NCBI GenBank assembly: GCA_900316665.1
Contig: ONDV01000001.1
Coordinates: 35,221 to 99,220, forward strand
DNA: 64,000 bases
Origin: an uncultured Lachnospiraceae bacterium
GTDB lineage: Bacteria > Bacillota > Clostridia > Lachnospirales > Lachnospiraceae
Direction: 5' to 3'
Shown here: positions 46,686 to 55,724 of the stretch, piece after piece
Numbering within the stretch: position 1 is the first letter of the stretch
Layout: the number at the start of each line of letters is the position of its first letter
The notes under the pieces: model-generated
Databases searched by the model: none
What the model saw: the letters and a program-made list of their open reading frames with translations, nothing else
Told to the model about the DNA's origin: nothing
Position numbers and translations under genes: made by a program

Positions 46686-48434
46686 TCACTTTCCGAGGGA
46701 AGACAGAAGATATTCGATCATCTGACTCACCACATTGATATATCTGCTGGATGCATTGTAGGCATTCTGGAATCTGATCATATTGGTAAGTTCCTCGTCC
46801 GACGAGACGCCGATCACTCCCTGTCTGCCTGACTCCACAGACTTTCTTGTGCCCGACAGGGCTTCAGACGTTGTCTTATATACAGAACCGGTCGTTGCCA
46901 GTTCACCTATATATTTAGCATAGAAACCGGAAAGTGTCGTTGGCGTTACGTCCGAAGGATTCAGCCTGTATCCTTCAGTTTCCCAGAGATTATAGATGTC
47001 TTTTCCCAGTGTATAATCCACGCTGCCGTTCTTCGTGAGATGCGGCATCTCAGCAGGAGTGACCTTCAAAGTGCTGTTGATTTCCATCTCTTTAAGAGTG
47101 TAGCATTTTGACAGATCCCCGGCATTTTCCTCATTATACACATAGAAGGTATTCTCGCCTCCGTCATCACCCTGAACTACCACTCTCTTATACCGCGATG
47201 TGCCGTTCCTTACAAAAAGCTCTTCCGGTGGCAGCTTGCCCGATGCCCCTAGAGAACAGTTTTCTGTATCAAGCACCTTGGTATTTGGATTTATTACCAC
47301 TTCATTGCCCTTGTCATCATGTCCCGTGACTGCGGCATTATTGCCCGTTAATTTGGAATATGTAGTATTCGGAGACAGAAGATCATTTACTCCTCTTGCT
47401 ATATAATTAACCATCATATCAAGCTCTGCCTGGGAATTCATGATAATAGAATTCGATATTCCCTTGTCATAAGCTTCTGATGACAGTCCGCTGATATCCA
47501 TATATGTGGCTTTTTTATCGCCCCGGGCAAGAAGAAGGGATTTAAGCTCACCTATATCATTTCCAATAGCGGGATCCACATCAGCTGTAGAGAAAGCATA
47601 ATAATATTCGCCTTTGGAAATATCTGAAAGCTGCTTCCAGTAAGGGTTCGCAAATCCCGTAACCTTATCGGTCTTAATACCGAGCTCATTTACATGAACC
47701 CCGTCAAGAAATTCCGTTCCCTCTATCTTTACTCTCACAATTCCGTTTGACTCTTCGGAATATTCTACCGATGCCAGTCCTGACAGCTCATCCAGATCCT
47801 TGTCTCTTTGATCTCTTAAGTCCATTGCGGTCTCAACACTGCCGGCCTCTATCTTCTGGATATCATTGTTTAAGCTCTGGATTTCCTTGCCCAGCTTATT
47901 GATCTTTTCTACATCGTTGATTATTTTTGTATTTAGAGTCTTCTGGTAATCAGCCAGCCCGTCATATACTCCTGCGGCTCTGCTTAGAAAGAGCTCAGAT
48001 TTCTGGAGCACCAAATTCTGATATACGGTGCTTGACGGATCTTTTGCGTATTCCGCAAAAGCCTGGTAGAGATCCGTTACGGCATCTCTGAACGCTTCAC
48101 CGTTGGTCTCCTGAAGCTGAGTCTCTATTTCCGAGCTTGCCTCGTCGCCTGCAGCATAAAAAGCCGCGCGTCCGTTCACGGTCCTGTATGAACGGTCTAA
48201 AAAAACATCCCTCGCATGCACCACGTCAGCTATACTGACACCGGTGCCCGTCTGCTGTGTCGATACAGACGCTTTCTGGAAGGATGTGTAATGTCTGTCC
48301 TGATATACTATCTGCTGGCGGACATAGCCTGTTGTGCCCAGATTCGCCAGATTATTTGACAGGACATTCAGCCCGTTCTGTGCTGACTGAAGTCCTGATG
48401 TTCCTACATATAAGCTCCCGAAGCCGTTCGCCAT
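46686..48434 (-). CDS. flgK: Hook-associated protein FlgK, first copy
   Basis: 582 aa. N-terminus GSLYVGTSGLQSAQNGLNVLSNNLANLGTTGYVRQQIVYQDR; TAMDLRDQRDKDLDELSGLASVEY; C-terminus GVSSDEELTNMIRFQNAYNASSRYINVVSQMIEYLLSSLG. Closer to the canonical FlgK organisation than the second copy. Follows flgN by 47 bp. Tandem flgK genes also occur in other Lachnospiraceae as far as I recall. Confidence 0.93.
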   Translation of the reverse strand: MANGFGSLYVGTSGLQSAQNGLNVLSNNLANLGTTGYVRQQIVYQDRHYTSFQKASVSTQQTGTGVSIADVVHARDVFLDRSYRTVNGRAAFYAAGDEASSEIETQLQETNGEAFRDAVTDLYQAFAEYAKDPSSTVYQNLVLQKSELFLSRAAGVYDGLADYQKTLNTKIINDVEKINKLGKEIQSLNNDIQKIEAGSVETAMDLRDQRDKDLDELSGLASVEYSEESNGIVRVKIEGTEFLDGVHVNELGIKTDKVTGFANPYWKQLSDISKGEYYYAFSTADVDPAIGNDIGELKSLLLARGDKKATYMDISGLSSEAYDKGISNSIIMNSQAELDMMVNYIARGVNDLLSPNTTYSKLTGNNAAVTGHDDKGNEVVINPNTKVLDTENCSLGASGKLPPEELFVRNGTSRYKRVVVQGDDGGENTFYVYNEENAGDLSKCYTLKEMEINSTLKVTPAEMPHLTKNGSVDYTLGKDIYNLWETEGYRLNPSDVTPTTLSGFYAKYIGELATTGSVYKTTSEALSGTRKSVESGRQGVIGVSSDEELTNMIRFQNAYNASSRYINVVSQMIEYLLSSLGK

Positions 48435-48481
48435 GAAGTACCTCCGATAGTACCGAAACCCGGCAGGGAGAATCCGTTCTC

Positions 48482-48994
48482 TTACTGCTTTGCGTCAAAG
48501 CCGCTCGTCCCGAGCAGATCGCCGGTATTAAAAGCCTTGCTGTTATAATTTGCCGTCTCCGGAGCCTGGCGCATGCTCTTCATGAGCGTTATGTCAAAAT
48601 TCACCATCTCCAGCGACTGTTTCAGAAGAATCTGATTCTGATCATTCCAGAATCTCACCTGACTCGCGGAATGCATCAGGGCATCCTTTGCGGCGCCAAG
48701 ACTCTTCTGTTCCTCCGGCTGACCGTCAAGAAGATCTATAAGTTCAGATACAGTCATATCTTCACCGTCTCTTCCAAGCACGACAGCCATATCTCCGAGG
48801 ATCCTCCTTCGCCTGTTCTCAAGCGAGGCAAGATCATCTGCAATATCCTCTTCCCGTGATGTAATCGATTCAAGAGAATCTATATCGCCATTTATGATGG
48901 CTTCTCTCTTTGAATCCGACATTTCAAGGATACTGTCATAATTTTTCTTTTCGCCGTCCATTACGGACAGCAGCTCTTCTATCAGGCTTGCCAC
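48482..48994 (-). CDS. flgN: FlgN-type flagellar chaperone
   Basis: 170 aa, helical. Seen: LIEELLSVMDGEKKNYDSILEMSDSKREAIINGDIDSLESITSREEDIADDLASLENRRRRILGDMAVVLG, the FlgN pattern of long helices. FlgN escorts FlgK and FlgL to the export gate, which fits the following genes. 3 bp after flgM. Confidence 0.88.
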   Translation of the reverse strand: MASLIEELLSVMDGEKKNYDSILEMSDSKREAIINGDIDSLESITSREEDIADDLASLENRRRRILGDMAVVLGRDGEDMTVSELIDLLDGQPEEQKSLGAAKDALMHSASQVRFWNDQNQILLKQSLEMVNFDITLMKSMRQAPETANYNSKAFNTGDLLGTSGFDAKQ

Positions 48995-48997
48995 CCA

Positions 48998-49285
48998 TTA
49001 CTCCTTATCAGACAACTCTTTGTATCTGCTCAGAAGCACGCTTGCAAAATCTCCCGTATCAACGGAATAACTGCCCGAGTCAATCCTTGACTTTATGTCA
49101 GCCACCAGATCCTCTCTGGTATCAGGCGTGCCGGCGACAGCTTCCTTCGCAACCTTCAAATCAGTAGCGTGGGAAGATATTTCCACCTTATCTCGTCCGA
49201 TTGGAGCATACTTGGATTTGCCGATCTTCCTGGCGCGGTTAACACCATAGATTTCCGTGACCTTATTATATGCCTCAATACGCAT
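48998..49285 (-). CDS. flgM: Anti-sigma-D factor FlgM
   Basis: 95 aa from ATG 49285 (MRIEAYNKVTEIYG). An ATG six codons upstream has no RBS spacing. Seen: DKVEISSHATDLKVAKEAVAGTPDTREDLVADIKSRIDSGSYSVDTGDFASVLLSRY, the FlgM C-terminal sigma-binding region. First gene of the late flagellar operon, behind a sigma-D promoter, giving the usual feedback. Confidence 0.94.
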   Translation of the reverse strand: MRIEAYNKVTEIYGVNRARKIGKSKYAPIGRDKVEISSHATDLKVAKEAVAGTPDTREDLVADIKSRIDSGSYSVDTGDFASVLLSRYKELSDKE

Positions 49286-49350
49286 AACAATGACTCCTTT
49301 CATCGTGAAGCTGATTCAAAATTAAAAACCTCATCAGCTCTTCACATATG

Positions 49351-49376
49351 ATATCGGATGTATTCGCAGATTCTTA
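49351..49376 (-). promoter_or_regulatory. Sigma-D (FliA) promoter of flgM operon
   Basis: Minus strand TAAG, 15-bp spacer, CCGATAT. The -10 box is an exact consensus match and the -35 box has one mismatch to TAAA. It is 65 bp upstream of flgM. Confidence 0.8.
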
Positions 49377-49400
49377 ACAGAGTATCAAAAATTATTCCCG

Positions 49401-49471
49401 AAAAAATAAAATGAGCGGCAAAAGTCATCCGCCCGGTTTTTTACCGGCACAGGCATGACTTATTGCCACTC
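49401..49471 (-). terminator. Terminator of gpmI
   Basis: Minus strand long hairpin with outer arms GAGTGGCAA/TTTGCCGCTC, inner CCGGT-AAAAA-ACCGG, and a T-rich tail (ATTTTATTTTTT). It lies upstream of the flgM promoter and insulates it. Confidence 0.82.
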
Positions 49472-49478
49472 ATCAAAA

Positions 49479-51074
49479 TCACTTTCTTACAAGAAGAGAC
49501 TTGCCGGTCATCTCCTCGGGCTGAGGGAGTCCCATTATCTCAAGAAGTGTAGGCGCTATATCGCAAAGTCTTCCGCCTTCTCTTAAAGTATAGTTGCTGT
49601 CATAATTGTAGAGAATGAAAGGAACCGGATTTGTCGTATGAGCCGTATGAGGCGCATTCGTCTTCTTGTCCCACATTTCCTCCGCATTTCCGTGATCGGC
49701 GCAGATAAAGAGCACTCCGTTCATCTTCTTTACAGCCTCGACAGCACCGCCTACGCAGCCGTCCACGCGCTCGACAGCCTTGATCGCAGCATCAAGCTTT
49801 CCGGTATGGCCTACCATGTCCGGATTTGCGAAATTGATCACGACCACATCATATTCTCCTGAAGTAATTGCCGCATCAAGTTTTTCTGATACCTCAGGCG
49901 CGCTCATCTCCGGCTGCAGATCATATGTTGCGACTTTCGGAGAAGGCACAAGGGTACGGTCCTCGCCCTTATTAGGCTCTTCCACTCCTCCGTTGAAGAA
50001 GAATGTCACATGAGCATATTTCTCTGTCTCTGCAATTCTCAGCTGACGCAGACCATTCTTTGCAAGATATTCACCAAGAGTATTTACGATCACAGGCTTC
50101 TTGAAGGCCACAAGCTTATTCGGAATGGTCTCATCGTAATCCTTGAAGCATACATAGGTAAGGGGAATAAAGCCCTTTGCTCTCTTTAAAGAATGAATAG
50201 ACTTATTCGGATTCTCTTTGTTCTCAGGCTGCTTCTCTATATCCTCGTCTGTGAAGCAGAATGCCTTCGTGATCTCTCTTGCCCTGTCAGGACGGAAATT
50301 AAAGAAGATGACGGAATCATTCGGCTTTACGAGACTGACCGGGCTGCCGTCAGCTTCAGTGATGACAGTAGGTATCACAAATTCATCTGTGACTCCGTTA
50401 TCATATGACGCCTGCATAGCGTGAATGGGATCCGTATCCTTATTTCCTTCGCCGATAACAAGACTGTCATAAGCCTTCTGGACTCTGTCCCAGTTATTGT
50501 CTCTGTCCATTGCATAATAACGTCCGGAAAGAGATGCCACCTTTCCCACGCCGAGCTCATCCATCTTGTCAATGAGCTGCTTAAGGTAATCGATGCCGGA
50601 TGCCGGAGGCGTGTCTCTTCCGTCAAAGAAAGGATGCACATATACACGATGAAAATCTTCTTTTTTGCAAAGCTCCAGCAGCGCGAAAAGGTGATTGATG
50701 TGGCTGTGGACGCCGCCGTCTGATAGCAGTCCCCAGAGATGAAGGTCTGAATTATTCTTTCGGCAGTTATCGATGGCTGCCTTGAATTCCTCATTCTTAA
50801 AGAAATCTCCATCCTCTATGGACTTTGTGATAAGGGTAAGATCCTGATAGATGATCCTTCCTGAGCCTATATTCATATGTCCTACTTCAGAATTTCCCAT
50901 CTGACCGTCAGGCAGGCCCACTGCAGTTCCTGAAGCGTATCCCTTAACAAAAGGACACTCCTTTTCAAGCTTGTCTATTACCGGAGTATTTGCGAGATAT
51001 ACAGCATTATTCTCATGCTCATCAGATAGGCCGAAGCCGTCGAGCACCATAAGTACAACAGGTCTCTGTTTCAT
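49479..51074 (-). CDS. gpmI: 2,3-bisphosphoglycerate-independent phosphoglycerate mutase
   Basis: Interconverts 3- and 2-phosphoglycerate using Mn. 531 aa, slightly longer than the usual 510. Seen: LMVLDGFGLSDEH (first metal Asp), GQMGNSEVGHMNIGSGR (Ser nucleophile), HPFFDGRDTPP, FFNFRPDRAREI, YAHVTFFFNGG, NFANPDMVGHTG and ADHGNAEEMWD. Own terminator; 66 bp from pepV. ATG with AGAGGAAC. Confidence 0.97.
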   Translation of the reverse strand: MKQRPVVLMVLDGFGLSDEHENNAVYLANTPVIDKLEKECPFVKGYASGTAVGLPDGQMGNSEVGHMNIGSGRIIYQDLTLITKSIEDGDFFKNEEFKAAIDNCRKNNSDLHLWGLLSDGGVHSHINHLFALLELCKKEDFHRVYVHPFFDGRDTPPASGIDYLKQLIDKMDELGVGKVASLSGRYYAMDRDNNWDRVQKAYDSLVIGEGNKDTDPIHAMQASYDNGVTDEFVIPTVITEADGSPVSLVKPNDSVIFFNFRPDRAREITKAFCFTDEDIEKQPENKENPNKSIHSLKRAKGFIPLTYVCFKDYDETIPNKLVAFKKPVIVNTLGEYLAKNGLRQLRIAETEKYAHVTFFFNGGVEEPNKGEDRTLVPSPKVATYDLQPEMSAPEVSEKLDAAITSGEYDVVVINFANPDMVGHTGKLDAAIKAVERVDGCVGGAVEAVKKMNGVLFICADHGNAEEMWDKKTNAPHTAHTTNPVPFILYNYDSNYTLREGGRLCDIAPTLLEIMGLPQPEEMTGKSLLVRK

Positions 51075-51140
51075 CTTGTTCCTCTTTTCTTAAAACCTAT
51101 ATTTAATATCCAGCGTGAATTATAGCATGGAATTCAATCT

Positions 51141-52535
51141 TTAACCACAAAGCTTTTCAATAGCATTCGCATACACCTTTGCTGCAGCATTAAGATTATC
51201 TATATCGATAAATTCATCAGCTCCGTGCATATGAGTGTCTACTCCGGGCAAAATTGCGCCGAAAGCCACTCCGTTTTTCAAATCATGGACGTATGTACCG
51301 CCTCCGATTGCAAGGCATTCGCCTTTCAGGCCTGTCACTTCCTCATAAGCCGAAAGAAGCGTCTTAACAAAATAACTGTCTCCGGCCACTGCGTGCGGAG
51401 GTATCATTCCCGGTGTAGACCAGTCAAATCCTGCATTTTCCACGCTCTCTTTTGCCTTGTTACCGCAATTCTCCTCATTTGCCATGAGCGGTGTCCTGGA
51501 ATCAAAAGTAAATTCCATATGAGTCTCATCCACATGAAATAAATCCAGGGTGCAGGTGAGATCATGCGATTCTTCATCGCACATTGCTATTCCAAGACCG
51601 GAACCGTCGGTGACTCCATAAGGGAACAGAAGTGAAAGCGAAAGTAATAGTCTTTTTACTGTGCTATCATGAAGCGGCAGTTTATTAATAAGAAGAACGG
51701 CAGCAAGTCCGGCATTTTTTCCTGTCTCCGGTGTGGAAGCATGAGCAGACTGTCCGGTTATAACTACCTCTCCGTCTTTTTCGATTTCAATGGAAACGCC
51801 ACACTCAGCTTCAATCTCGTCCGCGGCTTTCCTTATCTCGTCGTCATTCAGTCCTTCAAACTTAAGTCTCGCTTTCTGAGGAACGGCATTGAAGGCCACT
51901 CCTGCATCAAGTGACAGCAGTCTCGGCAGCTCTGTCTCTTTCTGATAATCCTTTGACAGTATTCCTCTGAACTGTCCTTTTTCAATATTTATTATCGGAA
52001 ATTCCGCATCCGGGGAAAAAGTATAAGGAGCTTCTTCTTCTGTCGCATAATAATGCTTTATATCGCTTGACCCGGTCTCTTCGTCAGATCCCATGATAAG
52101 CCTCACACCCTTTGAAAGAGGAGTCCCGGTCTCTTTTATAGCCCTCATGGCATAGAGAGCGCAAAGAAGGGGCCCCTTGTCATCAGATGTTCCGCGGCCA
52201 AACAGTTTTCCATCCTTTTCGATCACATTGAAAGGATCTGTAACTGTCCATCCCTCTCCGGCAGGCACCACATCGGTATGACCGAGTACATCAAGCGTAT
52301 GAGGAAGGCTTGAGTCAAAATCAGCCGTCGCGACATAATTATCATAATTTTTCGTCTCGAAGCCGTACTTTTCAGCCAGAGCCATAGCCCGGTTAAGTGC
52401 CCGGCAAGGTTTCTCGCCAAAAGGCATATCACCCTCCGGCTTATCATTTACCGAAGCTATGCTGCACAGGTCTTTGATATCACAAATAAGATCGTCCATG
52501 TGAGCGTCGATCCAGTCATTTACCTTTTTATTCAT
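51141..52535 (-). CDS. pepV: M20 family dipeptidase, PepV-like
   Basis: Zinc dipeptidase that acts in the cytosol on imported peptides. 464 aa from ATG 52535 (spacing 9 nt from AAAGG); ATG 52544 sits directly on the RBS. Seen: LDVLGHTDVVPAGEGW (His, Asp), FGRGTSDDKGPLLCALYA (bridging Asp), MGSDEETGSSD (Glu pair), GQSAHASTPETGKNA (dimer-domain His), and C-terminal AIGGGTYVHDL. Start overlaps the PqqD-like gene by 8 bp, so it is coupled to it. An OPT peptide transporter lies just upstream, and the two could work together in peptide use. Confidence 0.92.
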   Translation of the reverse strand: MNKKVNDWIDAHMDDLICDIKDLCSIASVNDKPEGDMPFGEKPCRALNRAMALAEKYGFETKNYDNYVATADFDSSLPHTLDVLGHTDVVPAGEGWTVTDPFNVIEKDGKLFGRGTSDDKGPLLCALYAMRAIKETGTPLSKGVRLIMGSDEETGSSDIKHYYATEEEAPYTFSPDAEFPIINIEKGQFRGILSKDYQKETELPRLLSLDAGVAFNAVPQKARLKFEGLNDDEIRKAADEIEAECGVSIEIEKDGEVVITGQSAHASTPETGKNAGLAAVLLINKLPLHDSTVKRLLLSLSLLFPYGVTDGSGLGIAMCDEESHDLTCTLDLFHVDETHMEFTFDSRTPLMANEENCGNKAKESVENAGFDWSTPGMIPPHAVAGDSYFVKTLLSAYEEVTGLKGECLAIGGGTYVHDLKNGVAFGAILPGVDTHMHGADEFIDIDNLNAAAKVYANAIEKLCG

Positions 52536-52932
52536 TCTGATCATCCTTTCCTTTGTCTTCCATCGGCTTCATAAATCTGATGAAATCATACGATTCTAGT
52601 ATCTCAAAATATTTTATCAGATGATTATAAAGTGTCTCATCATCTTCCTTGTAGCTATCCCTGAAATCAGCGGCTATTGACTCAATATTACGTTTTCCGT
52701 CGCATCTTTCAAATACAAAAGTGCCTTTTTCATCCAGATGGATCTTCGATGTCTCAGGTTTCTTTGCTATCTTCTGCATGATCCTATTCATAAGTCCTGT
52801 GTTCTCTATGATAAGGATCAAATTCCCATCGTCGTCACGAAGGGTATCGGAAATTCTTTCCGTCACTTCAGGGACATATGAATTATAAAGCTCTACCGCC
52901 TCTTTTCTGGAAAGATGCTTCTTTTTCTTCAT
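52528..52932 (-). CDS. PqqD-like (RRE-fold) protein
   Basis: 134 aa. C-terminal part reads IHLDEKGTFVFERCDGKRNIESIAADFRDSYKEDDETLYNHLIKYFEILESYDFIRF, the winged-helix PqqD pattern with the central CDGKR turn. The N-terminal part (NLILIIENTGLMNRIMQKIAKKPETSK) is typical of stand-alone PqqD-like proteins in Clostridia. No radical-SAM enzyme or precursor peptide is nearby, so a RiPP role is not supported. Overlaps pepV. Function unknown. Confidence 0.78.
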   Translation of the reverse strand: MKKKKHLSRKEAVELYNSYVPEVTERISDTLRDDDGNLILIIENTGLMNRIMQKIAKKPETSKIHLDEKGTFVFERCDGKRNIESIAADFRDSYKEDDETLYNHLIKYFEILESYDFIRFMKPMEDKGKDDQNE

Positions 52933-52967
52933 TCAAATAACTCCTATCCCGGCAGCATTCATAGAAT

Positions 52968-52996
52968 AAAAAGGCAGCCGAAATTTCCGGCTGCCT
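52968..52996 (-). terminator. Terminator of OPT transporter gene
   Basis: Minus strand 9-bp stem AGGCAGCCG/CGGCTGCCT with a 7-nt loop and T-run. Separates the OPT gene from the PqqD-like/pepV pair. Confidence 0.87.
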
Positions 52997-53012
52997 CCCC
53001 TTGTTTTAAATT

Positions 53013-54935
53013 TCAGGCTTCTTTTTTCTTCTTTCCGTTGATCGCTGCAATCACGAGGGCTATCATAGCGGCGAAAACTATAAATGATCCTACAGTACCT
53101 GCTGCCGGGCTGAGATTCATTTCACCTGAAAGATCAATGACAGAGCTTACGCCCGCTACGGCAAGAACTGCCATAAGGATCCCCACCAGACCTTCTCCGG
53201 CGATCATTCCCGAGCAATAAAGTATACCGCGGTTAATTGTCTTTTTCTTTTCGTCTTCCGTAGCGTACTTCTTTCTGTCATAAATCAGACGGACGATTCC
53301 TCCGCACATAATGCAGGCGTTCAGCTGAACCGGGAGATAAACTCCGATAGCAAAAGGCAGGACCGGAATACCCAGTATTTCCACTACGACTGCCAACACT
53401 ACGCCTGTAATAACGAGACCCCAGGGAAGTTTTCCTCCCATTACGCCCTCGATTATCATCTTCATCAGCATTGCCTGCGGCGCGCCGAGTTCCTTTGAGC
53501 CGAATCCCCATGCGGCATCCAGGAGATATAATACTCCGCCGATGGCGATAGCAGATACGATCACACCGATGATCTCACCGATCTGCTGTTTCTTCGGGGT
53601 TGCGCCTACTATGTAGCCGGTCTTCAGATCCTGTGAAGTATCGCCTGCTATGGCTGCAACAATGCAGATCACCGTGCCGATGGCGATGGCAGCCTTCATT
53701 CCGGCTGCTCCGACAGTACCTGTTACTTTCAAAATTATCGTAGAGAAAAGTACGGTCGCGATCGCCATTCCCGAAACAGGGTTATTTGACGAACCAACTA
53801 TTCCTACCATTCTCGATGAGACAGCTGCAAAGAAGAAACCGAATACAGCGATCAAGACCGCGCCGCCTATGCCGACTGGTATCTGAGGAACAGCTGCTGT
53901 CAGAACAATAAGAACAACGATTGCAATAATAACAGTCTTCATGCTCAGGTTTCTGTCAGTCCGAAGAGTGCTCCCGCCCTGTCCTCCTGCCAGATCCTTC
54001 ATAGAATCCCTGAATGTCTTTACGATCATCGGAAGAGACTTGACAAGGGAGATCACTCCGCCGGCAGCAAGAGCTCCGGCGCCTATATATCTTATGTATG
54101 TGCCCCAGATTGCGCTGGCACCACCTTCGGCAAACATCTTTCCTATCGTTGCAGTGCCCGGATACATCACGGTCTTGCCGCCAAAGAGAACTATAAGCGG
54201 AATGAACACAAGCCATGACACTATTCCGCCGGCAAACATATATGAAGAAATCCTGGGACCGCAGATATATCCTACCGAAAAGACAGCCGGATAGATCTGA
54301 GAACCGAACTGACCCTTATACCCGGCAATTCCATGCGACGGAGTATTGATCTCACTCGGCACAGCCTTCAGACCGTCAATGATAAATTTGAATCCGGCAG
54401 CTATTCCCAGACCTGCAAATACTGTCTTTGCCGATTCTCCGCCCTCTTCTCCTGCGAGGAGAACTTCCGCGCATGCCTTGCCCTCAGGATAAGGAAGAGT
54501 GGCATCTTCCTTTACGATCAGGGCATTTCTTAAAGGAACCATGAAGAAGACTCCAAGGAGGCCTCCGATCGCAGCTATGATCATGATCTCAATGAGACCG
54601 GGCTTACTCATAACTCCGTCTTTTGCCCAGAGAAACATAGCCGGCAATGTAAAGATTGCGCCGGCAGCCAGGGATTCTCCGGCAGAACCTATAGTCTGTA
54701 CCATATTATTTTCAAGGATCGAATCATGTTTCAAAATGATCCTGATTATTCCCATAGAAATAACCGCAGCCGGTATCGATGCTGACACAGTCATGCCGAC
54801 TCTGAGTCCCAGATAAGCGTTTGCGGCACCAAACACCACCGCAAGAAGCGCGCCCATTATAATTGAGAATACTGTCATCTCGGGCACGATTTTTTCAGCA
54901 GGCACATATGGCCTGTACTCTTTCTTTTTTTCCAT
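53013..54935 (-). CDS. OPT family oligopeptide transporter
   Basis: 640 aa, highly hydrophobic with about 14 membrane segments. Seen: EMTVFSIIMGALLAVVFGAANAYLGLRVGMTVSASIPAAVISMGI at the N-terminus, NNMVQTIGSAGESLAAGAIFTLPAMFLW, LPYPEGKACAEVLLAGE, and SQDLKTGYIVGATPKKQQ, all typical of bacterial OPT proteins. Proton-coupled uptake of peptides or metal-peptide complexes is known for the family; the substrate here is unknown. ATG after AAAGG. Own terminator. Confidence 0.93.
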   Translation of the reverse strand: MEKKKEYRPYVPAEKIVPEMTVFSIIMGALLAVVFGAANAYLGLRVGMTVSASIPAAVISMGIIRIILKHDSILENNMVQTIGSAGESLAAGAIFTLPAMFLWAKDGVMSKPGLIEIMIIAAIGGLLGVFFMVPLRNALIVKEDATLPYPEGKACAEVLLAGEEGGESAKTVFAGLGIAAGFKFIIDGLKAVPSEINTPSHGIAGYKGQFGSQIYPAVFSVGYICGPRISSYMFAGGIVSWLVFIPLIVLFGGKTVMYPGTATIGKMFAEGGASAIWGTYIRYIGAGALAAGGVISLVKSLPMIVKTFRDSMKDLAGGQGGSTLRTDRNLSMKTVIIAIVVLIVLTAAVPQIPVGIGGAVLIAVFGFFFAAVSSRMVGIVGSSNNPVSGMAIATVLFSTIILKVTGTVGAAGMKAAIAIGTVICIVAAIAGDTSQDLKTGYIVGATPKKQQIGEIIGVIVSAIAIGGVLYLLDAAWGFGSKELGAPQAMLMKMIIEGVMGGKLPWGLVITGVVLAVVVEILGIPVLPFAIGVYLPVQLNACIMCGGIVRLIYDRKKYATEDEKKKTINRGILYCSGMIAGEGLVGILMAVLAVAGVSSVIDLSGEMNLSPAAGTVGSFIVFAAMIALVIAAINGKKKKEA

Positions 54936-54986
54936 TTTTACTACCTTTTACCTATTGTTTACAGTTACCGGTTCATACAATTGAAG

Positions 54987-55008
54987 CGTTAAAAGTACCT
55001 TTTGCCAC
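54987..55008. repeat. Imperfect palindrome with AAAAGTACCTTTTG core
   Basis: GCGTTAAAAG-TAC-CTTTTGCCAC. The central 14 bases are identical to the palindrome at 58601-58623. Intergenic, upstream of the OPT gene. Confidence 0.6.
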
Positions 55009-55010
55009 TT

Positions 55011-55080
55011 ATTTATGATTACGCATGATGGCAGACTTTTGACTCCCATTTATGATTACGCGTAGTGGCAGACTCTTGAC
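55011..55080. repeat. Two tandem 33-bp direct repeats
   Basis: 55011-55043 and 55048-55080 match at 29 of 33 positions (ATTTATGATTACGC..., then TGGCAGACT.TTGAC), period 37 bp. In the 157-bp gap between the OPT gene and the DUF4250 gene. Confidence 0.8.
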
Positions 55081-55092
55081 ACTGTAATCATA

Positions 55093-55263
55093 TTATATGA
55101 ATTTATTTTCTTCCCTTTTATATGTGTAACCCACCTCCTTCAATTTATTAATGATCTCCCCGGGATCAGCACCTTCAGACGCGCACAGATCCTCCAGAGA
55201 ACTGTACTGGTCTCTGAGCTTCGTATTTACATAGCTTAAAAGAATCACCGGATCCTTTGGCAT
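55093..55263 (-). CDS. DUF4250 domain protein
   Basis: 56 aa, not in a long reading frame. Reads [23 protein letters not shown]... with C-terminal KLKEVGYTYKREENKFI, the DUF4250 pattern of a small cytosolic helical protein common in Firmicutes. Two adjacent ATGs (55266 and 55263). I took 55263, which overlaps the dtd stop by one base and sits 9 nt after AGGAG. Third gene of a pyk-dtd-DUF4250 operon. Function unknown. Confidence 0.85.
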   Translation of the reverse strand: MPKDPVILLSYVNTKLRDQYSSLEDLCASEGADPGEIINKLKEVGYTYKREENKFI

Positions 55264-55724
55264 CATTTCTTACTCCTTACTATCTCGTCTGAATCTAGGA
55301 TTATAGTGAAGGGACCTTCATTTACAAGGCTTACCTTCATATCAGCGCCGAATATCCCTGTTTCGGTTTTAGGTCCGATCTCGCTGCAACGCCTGACTAT
55401 GTAATTATAAAGCTCTTCAGCATGTTCCGCCGCCCCAGCCTTTACAAAGCTGGGTCTGTTACCATGATGGCAGTCAGCGTAAAGCGTGAACTGGGACACT
55501 AAAAGAAGCTCTCCCCCGACATCCGAAAGAGACAGGTTGGTCTTGCCGTTTTCATCGGGATTGATCCGTAGTCTCAGCATCTTATCGATCATTTTGTCTG
55601 CAACCTCTTCGGTATCGCTATCAGCTATACCGATAAGAACCATATAACCCCTGCCAATGCTGCCGGTGACACTGCCGTTTACTTCTACCGAAGCCCTGCT
55701 GCAGACCTGTATTACAAATCTCAT
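55263..55724 (-). CDS. dtd: D-aminoacyl-tRNA deacylase
   Basis: Hydrolyses D-aminoacyl-tRNA to recycle mischarged tRNA. 153 aa. Seen: [53 protein letters not shown] (SQFTL motif with the cross-subunit GNRPSF), and a C-terminal [22 protein letters not shown]. Start overlaps the pyk stop by four bases. Confidence 0.96.
   Translation of the reverse strand: MRFVIQVCSRASVEVNGSVTGSIGRGYMVLIGIADSDTEEVADKMIDKMLRLRINPDENGKTNLSLSDVGGELLLVSQFTLYADCHHGNRPSFVKAGAAEHAEELYNYIVRRCSEIGPKTETGIFGADMKVSLVNEGPFTIILDSDEIVRSKK

Noticed and set aside
52528..52932. RiPP biosynthesis cluster around the PqqD-like gene
   Set aside because: No radical-SAM enzyme, precursor peptide or exporter in the neighbourhood.
53941..54294. 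Plus-strand frames opposite the OPT gene
   Set aside because: Antisense to a conserved membrane protein gene; low-complexity translation and no start signals.
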